In this document: one piece after another, positions 29,196 through 39,109 of the stretch
Position numbering within the stretch: position 1 is the stretch's first letter
How the letters are laid out: each line of letters opens with the position of its first letter
DNA from: Ceratotherium simum simum
Lineage: Eukaryota; Chordata; Mammalia; Perissodactyla; Rhinocerotidae
NCBI RefSeq assembly: GCF_000283155.1
Contig: NW_004454229.1
Location: forward strand, 519,024 to 583,023
Length of the DNA: 64,000 bases
Direction: 5' to 3'
Made by a program: the position numbers and the translations under genes
Notes under the pieces: model-generated
Database searches by the model: none
Told to the model about the DNA's origin: nothing
What the model saw: only the letters and a program-made list of their open reading frames with translations

Positions 29196-29414
29196 AGACT
29201 TGCCTCTCAATTGGCTATTTCTAGAAAAATCCATCCTCTGGTCATGAAAATGCAAGGCAGACAGTGGGCTTCTTAGTCACTCACTGAACCAACGCTGAGT
29301 TCCCGCTAAGGGCAGGGGTGTGATGTCAAGTCTGCCTCTTGGAGCTCACAGGGCAGGGCAGGGCAGGGACGGGACACAGGCATCAGGAACCACAGCTGTT
29401 GTCATTGCCATCGT

Positions 29415-29545
29415 TGTCACCGTCACCTAATAGTACGCATGATGGCTAACTTTCAGTGAGCGACTGCTACACGCCGGCTTTGAGTTAATGTTTGCTCCTC
29501 ACCACAGCCCTGTGAGCTGGGCCTTGTTACCATCCTCACATCAAG
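29415..29545 (-). mobile_element. MIR fragment, antisense
   Basis: GATGGCTAACTTTCAGTGAG, CGACTGCTACACGCCGGC, GCTCCTCACCACAGCCCTGT and GAGCTGGGCCTTGTTACCAT. Confidence 0.65.
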
Positions 29546-29639
29546 GCAGCGCCTGCTGCGAGCCTTAAGTCAGGTTCCCGATGTGGGGAGCCGTGGAGCA
29601 GCGAGGCCCCCCCACAGCTGGAGCCGGGAGAGCTTCTGG

Positions 29640-29790
29640 AAGCCAGGGTGGTGAGCTCACCTTGAAGTGAGTAGTTAGGACTGGAGGGTGTAAAATGAAG
29701 AGGACGTTCCAGGTAGAGGGCACAGCATTTAGAAAGGCCTGGAAGAGGCTGATCTGCCTGGCAGGGACAAGAAGTGACTGGGGGTGGGGG
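29640..29790 (-). mobile_element. L2 fragment, antisense
   Basis: GAGGACGTTCCAGGTAGAGG then GCACAGCATTTAGAAAGGCC is the antisense of the L2 VPSAWN-like motif. Confidence 0.6.
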
Positions 29791-30084
29791 GTAGGGGGTG
29801 GAGGGTCCCAGCAGGAGGGCAGGGCCAGGTGTGGCTTCCACCCGGCTTTCCCTGAGGGCAGGGCCCCTGGCCAGTGTTACGCCCGTGGCCCTAGTAACAG
29901 CCCCATCAGCAAGGGCTGGGAATGTGTCTGAACTTGGAAATTGGGGCCAGGGATCCTGGCGAGGCCTGGCAGCAGCGACTTTCCAGGGCACACTCCCCTT
30001 CCCGGGATCAACCTCCAGGAGTCTCCAGGGGTGACTGCGCGAGATGAGGAAAAGCAGGCACCCGGCGTGGCAGCACATGAGGGC

Positions 30085-30290
30085 TACGTGAGTGCGTGTG
30101 AATGCGTGTGTGTGTGTCCATGGTACGTGTCTGTGAGGTGTGCGGTGCGTGTGTGAGCATGCACATGTGTTTCTGAGGGACCTGCTGTGTGTCGTCTCTG
30201 ACCGCCTGTGTCTGGAGCCCAGCAGGCCGGCGTGTGAGTGTGTGGCGTGTGTGAGGGCTGTGGGTGTGGGGCTGTCTCGTGCACACGCAC
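30085..30290. repeat. GT-rich low-complexity tract
   Basis: GTGAGTGCGTGTGAATGCGT, GTGTGTGTCC and GTGTGAGCATGCACATGTG words, irregular. Both-strand open frames over it are compositional. Confidence 0.7.
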
Positions 30291-30299
30291 TCCCCTCCG

Positions 30300-30560
30300 C
30301 CGGTGTTAAATGCTCTTTGGACAGCTCACTAGGTAAACATTCAATAATGTAATTTGGAAATCCCGTCCCCAGGGCCCTGCTGTGTGGCCAGGCGGCTGGC
30401 GGGTGGTGGCCGGATTAAGATATTAGCGCATTAATGCCGTATCAAAGCCCGGCACCCTCAGCCCGGGAGCGTCTGCGACAGCCCCACAGTGCCCAGGGCT
30501 TCGAGGGCCCACAGCCCCCACCGCATCTCTCGGAATCACAAGGAGGCCTTGTGCTCGGAG
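30300..30560. promoter_or_regulatory. Candidate conserved non-coding element A
   Basis: Repeat-free, with mixed AT-rich and GC-rich blocks. Motifs seen: forkhead GTAAACAT (30333-30340), OTX/PITX-type GGATTA (30412-30417), palindromic homeodomain site CATTAATG (30429-30436) and TCF/LEF-type ATCAAAG (30441-30447). The last three lie within 36 bp. Conservation and activity are inferred. Confidence 0.45.
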
Positions 30561-30819
30561 GCTACTCTGAAAGCCACGGGGCTCCGCAGACATGAGCTCA
30601 TGCCCACCAGTCCCTTCGGGAGGCGGTGGGTGGCCTGCAGAACCACAGGCCTCATCCGCACCGCAGGGCCAGGCCATGGCAGGAGTGGGAGCTGGGCCTT
30701 GGGTCTGAGCTGGTCTTTTGACCTGGCCAAAGTAGGCACTTACGTGTTTGTTGAATGAATGAATGACTGAATCTCTTTCCAGGAACTTTCTTGAAATTTC
30801 TCAATAGCATGGGCCAAGT

Positions 30820-30902
30820 TCCTCTCCCCTTGATATTCCCAGTGCCTAGCAGTGCCTGGTACACAGTTGGTGCTCAATTATTGTGTATTGGATGGATGGA
30901 CT
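30820..30902 (+). mobile_element. L2 3' tail, sense
   Basis: CTTGATATTCCCAGTGCCTA, CAGTGCCTGGTACACAGTTG and GTGCTCAATTATTGTGTATT are the usual L2 3' end. Confidence 0.65.
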
Positions 30903-30904
30903 GC

Positions 30905-31025
30905 TGACAGAGAGAGGAGGACTGGACTGGAAGTCAGGAGACCAAATTTGAGGCCTGATTTTTGCCTTTGATCTACTTGGTGGCCCTGGGGAAGTCTTTT
31001 CCCTGCCTGGGGACAGGTGGCTTCC
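30905..31025 (+). mobile_element. MIR fragment, sense
   Basis: GACTGGAAGTCAGGAGACCA, GAGGCCTGATTTTTGCC, CTACTTGGTGGCCCTGGGGA and AGTCTTTTCCCTGCCTGG. Confidence 0.65.
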
Positions 31026-31269
31026 CTGGAGTAAACGGCGGTGCTGGTCCAGACTTGAGCACTAGCCTCCATGGGTGTGGAGGTGGTGGCTGGGTCTGGG
31101 AGGAGCCAAACATGGGGAGGAGTTCAGAATATTGATGCAAATCCTTGTCGGAGGAGGTCCTCAGGACTGACCAGAGAAGGCTGGGGCCAACACAGAGATT
31201 TCTACCCAGCAGACCGGAGGGAGGACCACAGGGCTCAGACACGTGGCTGGGGGAGTCTGAGCTGGGTCC

Positions 31270-31395
31270 ATCTCCAGATAGTTTAGCCCCATCCTCCACT
31301 GTAAAGCTGTGCAAACTGAGGTCGAGAAGAGAAGGGATGTATCCAAGGTCACTCCATCAAGCAGTGTCCAAGCCAGGACTAGGCCCAGTCCCTGA
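31270..31395 (-). mobile_element. MIR fragment, antisense
   Basis: AGCCCCATCCTCCACTGTAA, GCAAACTGAGGTCGAGAAGA, CCAAGGTCACTCCATCAAGC and CCAAGCCAGGACTAGGCCC. Confidence 0.65.
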
Positions 31396-31559
31396 GCAGA
31401 GGGAGTCGACTGTGACTGGCCTCTGAGTGCAGCAGGGAAGGGACTGTGTAAGGAAGAGAAGGGTGAGGGGATGAGGCTGGGGCTCAGCGTGTGCTAGGGC
31501 CCTGCGCTCAGAAGTGAAGAAGCATTTTCTGACAATTAGGCTGTGAAACAATGACTAAT

Positions 31560-31805
31560 ACTGTCAGTAGTAACAGTCATTGTCAGGGGCAATAGGATTA
31601 GTTATGGTGATAGAAACTTCCTTTGACGAAGGTCTCACTGAATGCTGGGTGTCGTGTTAAGTGCTCCACACATTTTGTCTTATTCATCCCCACAAAACCT
31701 CATCCTCACAACAAATCTCAGAAAGGGAGAGCTATTTGCCCCAGGTTACTGCCGAGGAGCCAGTGTGCAAGCCGGACTCAGGCTTCTTCACCACTGGATG
31801 ACACT
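31560..31805 (-). mobile_element. MIR SINE, antisense
   Basis: TGACGAAGGTCTCACTGAAT, GCTGGGTGTCGTGTTAAGTG, CTCCACACATTTTGTCTTAT, CCTCATCCTCACAACAAATC and GAGCCAGTGTGCAAGCCGGA. Confidence 0.75.
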
Positions 31806-32285
31806 GCGATCCCTTGAGGCGGTGGGCCTCCTGCCTCTGGGACCTGAGCAGAGGCTGACGGGTCCTTTCCGGGGAGCTGTGGAGGGGTCTTGGCTTGGGG
31901 GACACTGGGGGATGGGGGAGAATATCAGACCTGATGACTTGTGAGTCTATTGTTCTATTGCCGGAAGAGTCCTGGACTCCAGTGGATCTATACTCCTGCG
32001 AGTCAAGGAGTTTGCGGATTTATGGTGACTTCTACCACACATCACAGTCATTTGCTCCTCCAACCTTGAAGGGAGCTGCTGATAAAAATAAGAAAACCGT
32101 CCCAGGGCCCATGTCCACTTTCTGGCCCGAGGAGGAGTCACGTGCAGCAGCAAATAACAGACAGAATGGAAAGAGCATCCTCTCTCCTTCTGGGGACTCT
32201 TGATTCTTGGCATCCTAGTTTGTCAGAGTGGGAGGGTCCTTGGAGGTTACTGGCTTGAGGCTTGCCCACATCGCTTCTTCAGTTT
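31805..32285. other. Unassigned sequence
   Basis: No gene or repeat that I can name. Confidence 0.4.
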
Positions 32286-32288
32286 GTA

Positions 32289-32480
32289 TTAACTCCACTC
32301 AGCTCAACTTACTTTAGCTCAACTCAGCTTAACTCAGTGCCATGGAACTCAACTCATCTCGTCTCAACACGCCATAAATCAAACTCGACTGACGCCATCC
32401 AACCCGAACCCAGTGACTGGAACAGAACTGAACCCAAATGAACGAATCGAACTCCAGTCCGCTCGCCTCAACTCAGCTCG
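32289..32480. repeat. Degenerate CTCAA-type tandem repeat
   Basis: Words AACTC, CTCAA, AGCTCAACTC and AACCC recur at roughly 5- and 10-base spacing over about 190 bp (for example ACTCAGCTCAAC and TAGCTCAACTCAGC). The array decays in the middle, where GAACTGAACCCAAATGAACG appears, and recovers at CGCCTCAACTCAGCTCGC. It is a worn 5-bp microsatellite, unlike the GT repeats elsewhere. Confidence 0.7.
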
Positions 32481-32990
32481 CAATCCAAGCAGGAGAAGAG
32501 CCTGAGCAAAGACATGGAGGCCAGTGTGCTCGCCGGGGGTGCAGTGGGATGGGAGTACAGTGGGCCAGGTCAGCACATGGGACAGAAGCACTAGGACGGC
32601 ACAGGTGGGGAGAGACCTGGGGCCTCACTGCACAGCTGCCATGTCTGGCTGGGAGGCAGCTTTGCCCACCTTCTCTACCTGCCTGCATCCCAGCTGATGC
32701 CGGGAGTTCCTTGAAGAGCTTGACTCCCCAGAGAGAGGAGCGCCCGGGCGCTCTGCCCAGGAGTCACGAGGAGCAGCCACTGCCTGCTAGAACCTCAGAT
32801 GGGCTCTTGAGGAGGATGTGAGGGGCGGCCCAGCTGCAGCCCCCTCCCACACAGGCTCTCGTTGGGGAACCACTAAGGTTCCCCACAGCTTGGCAGAATC
32901 TGGAAGCCGAGGTTGCCTTCCTTTTCCAGGACCTCCACAAAGAAAGGAAATAAGTGCCCTGAAGCAAGCTGTGGACCACCACCCGCGACG
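32480..32990. other. Unassigned GC-rich sequence
   Basis: Several overlapping frames on both strands but no recognisable protein or repeat. Confidence 0.4.
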
Positions 32991-32994
32991 CATG

Positions 32995-33190
32995 GCTTCC
33001 AGCCTGGCCCTGATACCTGTGAGCTCTGTGTGTGGCCCGTGGCGGGGCGCCGGGCTTCTCCAGACCTCAGTCTCCACATCTGCCAAATGGAGCTCTCACA
33101 TGATACTGTTTATGTCCAGTGAGGTGACTTGAATTTGGCACCAAGCACAGCGCCTGGCACCAAGCAGCTGATGACCAAATAACAGAGCCC
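32995..33190 (+). mobile_element. MIR SINE, sense
   Basis: GCTTCCAGCCTGGCCCTGAT, GAGCTCTGTGTGTGGCCCGT, CTCAGTCTCCACATCTGCCA, AATGGAGCTC and the tail CAGCGCCTGGCACCAAGCAG. Confidence 0.7.
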
Positions 33191-33219
33191 CCTCCCTAAC
33201 TTCCTAACCAGTGGCCAGG

Positions 33220-33440
33220 CACCCGGCTGTGGAGAATGACACCCTTGCTGAGTGTCCCAGCTCTGTTACTTACACCAACTGCGTGCTCTTGGAACATTGC
33301 TCACCCTCTCCGGAGCTCCAGCTCTCTCAAGTGCAGACATACAGTATCAAGCTCAGAGCCCTGAGGGGACGGCAGAGAGCACTTGGCACAGGTCCTGGCA
33401 CTTATATGTTCAGTAAATGCTATCACCGACCTCCTCCCAT
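33220..33440 (+). mobile_element. MIR SINE, sense
   Basis: TGTCCCAGCTCTGTTACTTA, AACTGCGTGCTCTTGGAACA, CAAGCTCAGAGCCCTGAGG and the tail GGCACAGGTCCTGGCACTTA, then CAGTAAATGCTATC. A second MIR core (TCTGGGCCTCAACTTCCGCA) follows at about 33480-33535. Confidence 0.7.
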
Positions 33441-33699
33441 CCCGGGTGTAAGTTGAAAAAAGGAAAAAGCTTGTTTTCCTCTGCTCTGGGCCTCAACTTC
33501 CGCACCTGTCAAGTGGGAGTGCTCAGCACACATCAAGCCCCTTTGCTCTGATATTCTAGGGTTTCCAGGTTATGCTGGCTCATGAGTCTCAGGCTCAGGG
33601 AAAGGCAGGGGGACATGGGGTTGAGGGCCGATTCCACTCCGCTGGGGTGAGGCCCCGAGTGTCCCTGAACCACAGGCCCTGCAGGGCCCAGGGAGCCCC

Positions 33700-34165
33700 T
33701 CTGCCCTCCCCCTCCGCCCTCCCCCAGTGCTGCCATGGGAACCGTGCAAGCCAACTGCAGCAGCTTGTGATAAATATGCATGAATGGGCTGCGGGAGCGC
33801 CCCTCCTCAGGTCCATTTGGGGCACCTCAGTGAGCTAATTGAGGGCGGCCATTGTCCCTGGTCTCCCAGCGCCTGGGCCCCGTTTTCACATTCAAGTGCC
33901 TGGCCTTGGTTTAAAGTGGCCGTGTGGCGGGTGCTATTTTATTCAACAAAAGCCCCTTGAGAGGATGGACGGAGAATTCTGTGGGCCAGCGCATTGCCAG
34001 ATCCCATTCCTGTCCCAGGCCAGGGGGAGGGGGGGTCACACCAGACCACCTGACTGCAATTGAGGCGAGGCGGCCGGATGGGCACAATGGATGCTCAAGA
34101 GGCCTGTTCAGCCGCTGGGATGAATAGAGAGGACGCTTTCCCTGCAACCCCTCATTAGAACCTGG
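33700..34165. promoter_or_regulatory. Candidate conserved non-coding element B
   Basis: Over 450 bp free of repeats, with AT-rich motifs set in GC-rich DNA. Seen: TATGCATGA at 33776-33784 (POU/octamer-like), CTAATTGA at 33835-33842 (homeodomain), CCATTGTC at 33849-33856 (SOX-like), TTCAAGTG at 33891-33898 (NKX2-like), CAATTG at 34057-34062 and ACAATGG at 34084-34090 (SOX). Homeodomain and SOX-like sites sit 6 bp apart. Texture suggests a developmental enhancer. No coding signature. Confidence 0.5.
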
Positions 34166-34725
34166 TATAATTTCCCCCTGCCTGGCGGGAGAGTGGGCTC
34201 TCCAGGATGAGAAGGGAAGGGGAGAGGACAGGTGATAATAAAGCCAGAGGCTCTTTGAAACCCACCCCAAAGGCCCTGCTCCTTTGCCCTCCTCCTCTGC
34301 CAGGAAAACGTCCACTTAGCTTGATGATGGCCAAGTGGCCTTCACGAAGGGCAGGAGAGCCTTGGGGACCACAGATGGAGGTGAGTGTAGTCAAGACTTG
34401 GGGTGTCTCACCCCCACCCACAGCTCCCATCATGAAGGGGCTCTTAGCTAAAATGCAAAGAGGATGAGAACAGCGAGAATCCCACCCCCCACACCCACTC
34501 GGTGGTGGCCACCTTCAAAGGCAGGCGGGAGCTGATGGCTGGGTGACCCACGGAAGTCAGCTCTGCATCCTCGCCGTAAGGAAATGGCACTGGCAGGGAG
34601 GAGAGGGCAGGAAGAGGTGGGTTCCCCTTCCCCTGAGAGCTCAAAGCTGGCAGCAAGCCTGGAGTCCTGGGCACCACTGTCTCAGCACTCCCCAAGTCTC
34701 TCAAGCCCAAAGGGGGCGGACCAGC
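34165..34725. other. Unassigned sequence
   Basis: No gene or named repeat. It may include more of candidate element B at its left end. Confidence 0.4.
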
Positions 34726-34727
34726 CC

Positions 34728-34890
34728 CCCCAGTTTAATGCTGAAGAGACTGAGCTCAGAAAGCTGATACAGCTGCCCAAGATCAGGCACCAAGAGGCAG
34801 CAGGGCCCAGTAGAGAGGACAGCGGCTTTGGAGGTCTTGGCTCTGGCCGTGAGCCCCTGCTCAGCCACCAGGAGTGTGACAGCCGAGGAC
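34728..34890 (-). mobile_element. MIR-like fragments
   Basis: TTTAATGCTGAAGAGACTGA then GCTCAGAAAGCTGATACAGC resembles antisense MIR. AGAGGACAGCGGCTTTGGAG just after it resembles a sense MIR head. Both weak. Confidence 0.35.
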
Positions 34891-34989
34891 AGAACCTTGG
34901 GGAACTGAATACTCTGAGAAATCAGAAGAGGCAGTGCCCTATGAGGAGGACAGGAGGAGAGCTGGAGTGAGCAGTGTCCCAGAAACCAG

Positions 34990-35290
34990 AAGAGAATAGT
35001 TCAGGGAAGGGGGCGTGGCCAACAGCGTCACATTTATCCCAGCAGGAGCAGAGGGGCCGTCCTCACTGGGCTGCTTCTGGGGAGCGACCTCGTCTGTGGT
35101 TCCGCATTTCACTCCCTGGCTTCTGCTCATTTTACGAGCTTGGTTCTTCAGTCTTCCCCTGAATTCTGTGGTCACTCGAAAGCTTTCTAATAAATCCTCC
35201 CTCTCCCCTCTCTTTCTCCTCCTCCTCCTTCTTCTTTCTTTAAGTTAGCCAGAGTTGGTTTCTGTTACTCGCAACTAAGACCTGTGACTG
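34990..35290 (+). mobile_element. Old LTR-type repeat, 3' part, sense
   Basis: Contains CTTTCTAATAAATCCTCC (polyadenylation signal AATAAA), a CT-rich stretch, and the ending AAGTTAGCCAGAGTTGGTTT then CTGTTACTCGCAACTAAGAC. This resembles the 3' end of old mammalian LTRs. Non-coding; family not named. Confidence 0.45.
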
Positions 35291-35364
35291 GTCCATCTGG
35301 AGCCTTACTCATTGCCCCAGCTAAGCTGAGGGACTAAATCATACTAAGAAGTGGGTGGTTGATA

Positions 35365-35505
35365 GAGCCAGGAGGGCCTTTAGAGATTGCTGAGCACAAC
35401 TGCCTTATTGTGAGGAGGTGGGGAAACGAAGGGCCTGAGAGATGGAGGGCTTAACCTGGGATCACACAGAATTACTGTTAGGGCTGTAGCTTGAATGCCA
35501 GCCAA
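35365..35505 (-). mobile_element. MIR-family fragment, antisense
   Basis: TTTAGAGATTGCTGAGCACA, GAGGTGGGGAAACGAAGGGC, then GAGAGATGGAGGGCTTAACC and GGGATCACACAG. Confidence 0.55.
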
Positions 35506-35509
35506 GATT

Positions 35510-35765
35510 CCCAGGAGTGGCAATCCTTCTGGAGACCTTTTGTGAGGCCTTCTACACCTTTCCTAAAGGAACAACTGTTAACATCCTGCCCCAGGTGTTC
35601 CGTGGTTGGATCCGAGCTGATGATGGATATCTCGCCACAGGAACGGACCACGGAGGCACATTTGTAGTGAGCTTTGTCTTCTGGTCCCCTGCCCACTGGG
35701 CAGTGGCTGCCCAGAGGGCCAGCCCATATTTTGAGGACTGGACCAATGACAAACTTTGACAAGAA
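35510..35765 (+). pseudogene. Possible degraded retroviral-type integrase fragment
   Basis: An uninterrupted plus frame of 80 codons (35517-35759) includes TFPKGTT early and GTDHGGTFV around 35640-35668. The latter resembles the TDQGTHF-type segment of retroviral and retrotransposon integrase cores, with one of the catalytic Asp positions. Spacing is shortened compared with the family, and the right half (FVVSFVFWSPAHW) does not fit. The resemblance is by eye and short. If real, it is a small broken relic with no function. Confidence 0.25.
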
Positions 35766-35769
35766 ATCC

Positions 35770-36180
35770 CACAAATGAAATTTGTGGGAAATTCAGGGTG
35801 TTTCCTCATAAAATCTCAAAGATAAAGAAAAATATCCAGAGAAAGGAGCAAGTTGAGAATGTTTTGGAGAAGAAAGTGAGGGGGCAAGGGTAATTGAAGA
35901 ATGTGATCTCCTTGCCTTGTAGAGCTGTCACAGGGCAGAGAAAGGGGCCATGATATGTGTGGTGCACGTCCCCTGGGGGCCAGGATGAGGTTACAGACAC
36001 GCCGATGCCAGCCATGCATTACAGAGAGCCCAGCAATCAGAACTACCCCATGGTGGAGCTAGAACTCTTCAGGTAGTGAAGTCCCCATCAACAGAGGTGT
36101 GCAAGCAGGGATTGGCACCTCCTGGGACGAAGTTTACTGGATGGAGATTGGACAAGATGCCTCCACTTTCCTTTTATCAG
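35770..36180 (+). mobile_element. Possible CR1/L3-type LINE 3' fragment
   Basis: TCCCCATCAACAGAGGTGTG, CAAGCAGGGATTGG and GGACAAGATGCCTCCACTTT follow the wording CATCACTAGAGGTGTTCAAG...GACTAGATGACCTC known from CR1-like LINE 3' ends. The left part is unassigned. Confidence 0.4.
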
Positions 36181-36555
36181 AATCTAGAAGTTTCTCAGAC
36201 ACGGAGAGTGGTTTGGGTTTGCCGAGTAAAATGAAGCCACCTGGAACTGCTTGGCAAAAAACTGCCAGGGGAAAGGCCGCCCACCGTGCCAGGCCAGGAA
36301 GAATGTCCACAAGGGAGCCACAGCTGGCGGGCCAGACCACAGCCTTGGCGAGGCCAGATTATTCCATCACAACTGACAGGCGTTGCTAGGGTGGAAGAAC
36401 CCTGGGGGCTGTTCCAAAGAAGCTGGGCCCTTGGGATTTATGGCAGTGCAGACGGTGGGTGGTTCTGGGCACAGCTGGATCCCCGTCACCAGCGGGTGGG
36501 GACCAGGCCAGGCGGGTGGAGTGGGCGTATATGCTCAGCAGGACCCCTGCCTGAC
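36180..36555. other. Unassigned sequence
   Basis: No gene or named repeat. Confidence 0.4.
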
Positions 36556-36556
36556 C

Positions 36557-36700
36557 AGCCGTAAGTCAACAAGTATTTTATTGAGCAACTGTTATGTGCT
36601 GAGCACTGTGCCAGGAGCTGGGGCTGCCGCAGTGAACGAGAGAAAGCTGGGCCTGGTCTCAGGTCTAGCAGGCAGACGCATAAACACAATCATAACAGGT
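36557..36700 (-). mobile_element. L2 fragment, antisense
   Basis: CAACAAGTATTTTATTGAGC, AACTGTTATGTGCTGAGCAC, TGTGCCAGGAGCTGGGG and CGCAGTGAACGAGAGAAAGC match the antisense L2 3' region. Confidence 0.7.
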
Positions 36701-37325
36701 GACCCTTTACAGTGCTTATTCTCTGCCAGGCCCTATTCTAGATGCTTCTAGCAGTCAGGATAGGAGAGCTATGCTGCAGAAACAAGTAGCCCCCAGTTCT
36801 CGGTGGACTAAAACGACAAAGGCTTATTTCTCCTTCATATCGCACGTTCTTTGTGGGCCAGCAGGAGGTGCACGGCCCAGCCTCCTCACTCGGGACCCAG
36901 GCAGAGGGAGAGACAGGACTAGGGGACGTGACAAACTGCACAGCGTCTCCTAAGGCTTCTTCCTGGAAGCGGCACACAGAACTTGGCTCACATTTCACTG
37001 GCCAAAGCAAGTTGCATGGCCACGCTGGACTTCAAAGGCGGGGGGATGTTCAGTCCTGCCCCACGCCCAGATGAGGGGAGAACCGGGGTATCTGTGAACA
37101 GCCCCAGTGGCTGCTGCAGGGCTGACTGTCCCTTATGAATTTAAACTTCACCTCAGTCCTATGGAATAGGTCGTTTCATTATCCCCACTTTACTGATGAG
37201 GAAACTGAGGTGGCAGAGACGTCAAGGGACCGTCCCAAGGACACAGAGCGGGTAGGTGGCAGAGCTGGGATGTGACCCAGGCAGTCTGGCTCCAGGGCCC
37301 CTGCTCTTACTTTCTGTGCCCCACT
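36700..37325 (-). mobile_element. MIR SINE, antisense, split by an LTR-type repeat
   Basis: The left piece at 36705-36762 (CAGTGCTTATTCTCTGCCAG, GCCCTATTCTAGATGC) and the right piece at 37130-37325 (ACCTCAGTCCTATGGAATAG, TTTACTGATGAGGAAACTGA, GTGGCAGAGCTGGGATGTGA) are consecutive parts of one antisense MIR. The intervening roughly 360 bp is the insertion described next. Confidence 0.75.
36765..37115 (-). mobile_element. LTR-type repeat inserted in a MIR, antisense
   Basis: AACAAGTAGCCCCCAGTTCT, CGGTGGACTAAAACGACAAA, GGCTTATTTCTCCTTCATAT, CTGGCCAAAGCAAGTTGCAT and GGCCACGCTGGACTTCAAAG. This is the antisense order of old MLT-like LTRs. Solo and non-coding. Confidence 0.55.
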
Positions 37326-37329
37326 GTTA

Positions 37330-37725
37330 CACACTGAAACAGGAATGATAGGAAAATATCACTGCAATGGCCAGGGGGAGGGTCAAGGGGTTGAAGGAAG
37401 AGCTGTGAGGGGGGAGCTCAGCAGGTGAGGTGCCAGCACATTGTGAAAAGGGAGCCATCATCAGATAATCTTGCAGTGATTTAGGGGAGCTGGGGGTGGG
37501 GGACTGTGAGAGCACAAAAGTGACTGCAGCCTGGGGCCATCAGGGAGGGCTTCCTGGAGGAGGTGACATCTAGGCTAGATAAAAGTGTAGGGGAGCATGA
37601 CCATATTCCAGGAAGAAGAAACAGCAGGAAGAGGATCCAGGAGGGAGGAGGGGGCATGAAGGGCCCAGCGAAGTGTGGTGAACTCCACCTGCCTGGAGCC
37701 GAGGGTGGGAGGTGAGGCATGGGTA
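37330..37725 (-). mobile_element. L2 fragment, antisense
   Basis: CATCAGGGAGGGCTTCCTGG, AGGAGGTGACATCTAGGCTA (antisense of the L2 FRSQLK-like motif), ATATTCCAGGAAGAAGAAAC, then AGGGCCCAGCGAAGTGTGGT. Clear from about 37480; the left part is weaker. Confidence 0.65.
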
Positions 37726-38550
37726 AGCAGGAAGACACTTGCAGCGGAGGTGGTGTCTCTGCTTCTCTTCATCCTGGACGCTGGGAGTTTGGGGCTCAGG
37801 GGACAGAGAAGGACTGTCTGATCTGAGACACTGAATGAGACCCTACTGTGTGCCCACCTTGGGCTTGGAGCTCTCCCAGCCGTGTGTCCTATGTGGACTC
37901 CCTGAGCTTCAGGGCTGGCTGCAGTGGGCTGTCGCCTGCAGCCGGCCTGCTCCGTTCTTCCTCGTGAGCTACTGCCAGGTGGCTCTGGGAGTCAGCCTGG
38001 GCTCCATGGCAGTCACTGTCTGACATCGGACACCAGAATGCCGTCCCTGACGTGCCAGCTATCTGTCCACAGGGGCCACCAGGACCCTTTCTCCTGGCAG
38101 GCAACCTGGGAACACCCCCAGCGTTCCATCAGCACGCAGCCTGGGTCGATAGGAGGAGGGCAGCCTGTCCGCTCCGTGTCTCTGGACAGGGCCACCCGAC
38201 CCTCCGTACCCTGGGCAGGCATACCTCCAGGCCTTCGCTCAGGCCGGTCCTCCTCCCAGCACAGCCTCCAGGCCCCGCCTGACCCTCCGCGGAGCCGGGC
38301 CTGCCCGGGGCCTTCAGGAGCGGGGAACACATCTGCTCTATTGGGATAAGGAAGCAGATCACCTCGGTTTAAGCCAGCTTGTCTCAGCCGCGCGCCTACG
38401 CTGCGCCCTGGCCCTTGCTAGCACGCGGGAGAAGCTACTGCCTCACGGCTACCTTCCCCTCTCCGGCCACCTGAAGTTTCCATGTGTGACGTGCCCAGAG
38501 AAAAGCGAACCCTCTTTAGCATGTCCTGGTCACACAGGTGGGAAAATTCA
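37725..38550. other. Unassigned GC-rich sequence
   Basis: Moderate CpG, several overlapping frames (up to 141 codons on plus at 37924) with no recognisable domain, and no named repeat. Confidence 0.4.
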
Positions 38551-39065
38551 GAGGCATTCTGGACTCCACCTCCCCTCCCACACCCAGTTAGCCCTTAAGT
38601 CCTGTCAATTCTCCTCCCCAGCAGGCCTCCAGTCCATCTCTTGATCTCCTCCACCTGCCCCACTGGGCGCAGGCCGTCATCATTCTCCCACGGGGTCTGG
38701 GGCAGCCTCTCAGCTGGTCTCCACACGCCACACCACAGCCAGGGAGACCCTTCAGACATGCAGATTTAATCACGGTTTAATTATAAGCATTGCCCTATAA
38801 TCGGCTTGAAATCCTTTAATAGTTCCCTGTAGACCTCAGGATCAAGTTCAAACTCATTAGCTTGGTATTTGGGGCCTTGTATCAGCTCCAGCCCTTAGTC
38901 TCCACTTAGCCATTCTAGTCACTCTGGGCTCTACTCTAACCACTCCTCCTCTAGGAAGCCTTCTCAGATCACCCAGTACTCAGAGATTTCTCCCACTTCC
39001 CCTAGCCTTTACATCTGTCCTACCCAGCTCAGTTCCAGAAGGATTTAGCTATTTACTCCTTCCTC
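38550..39065 (+). mobile_element. L2 LINE 3' fragment, sense
   Basis: TCAATTCTCCTCCCCAGCAG, ATCCTTTAATAGTTCCCTGT then AGACCTCAGGATCAAGTTCA (LHWLP..IKSKL-like region), AGCTCCAGCCCTTAGTCTCC, then GAAGCCTTCTCAGATCACCC. Confidence 0.75.
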
Positions 39066-39109
39066 CTTCTCATCCTTCTTCAACAGATGTTCTTAGCCAG
39101 CTAAATACT

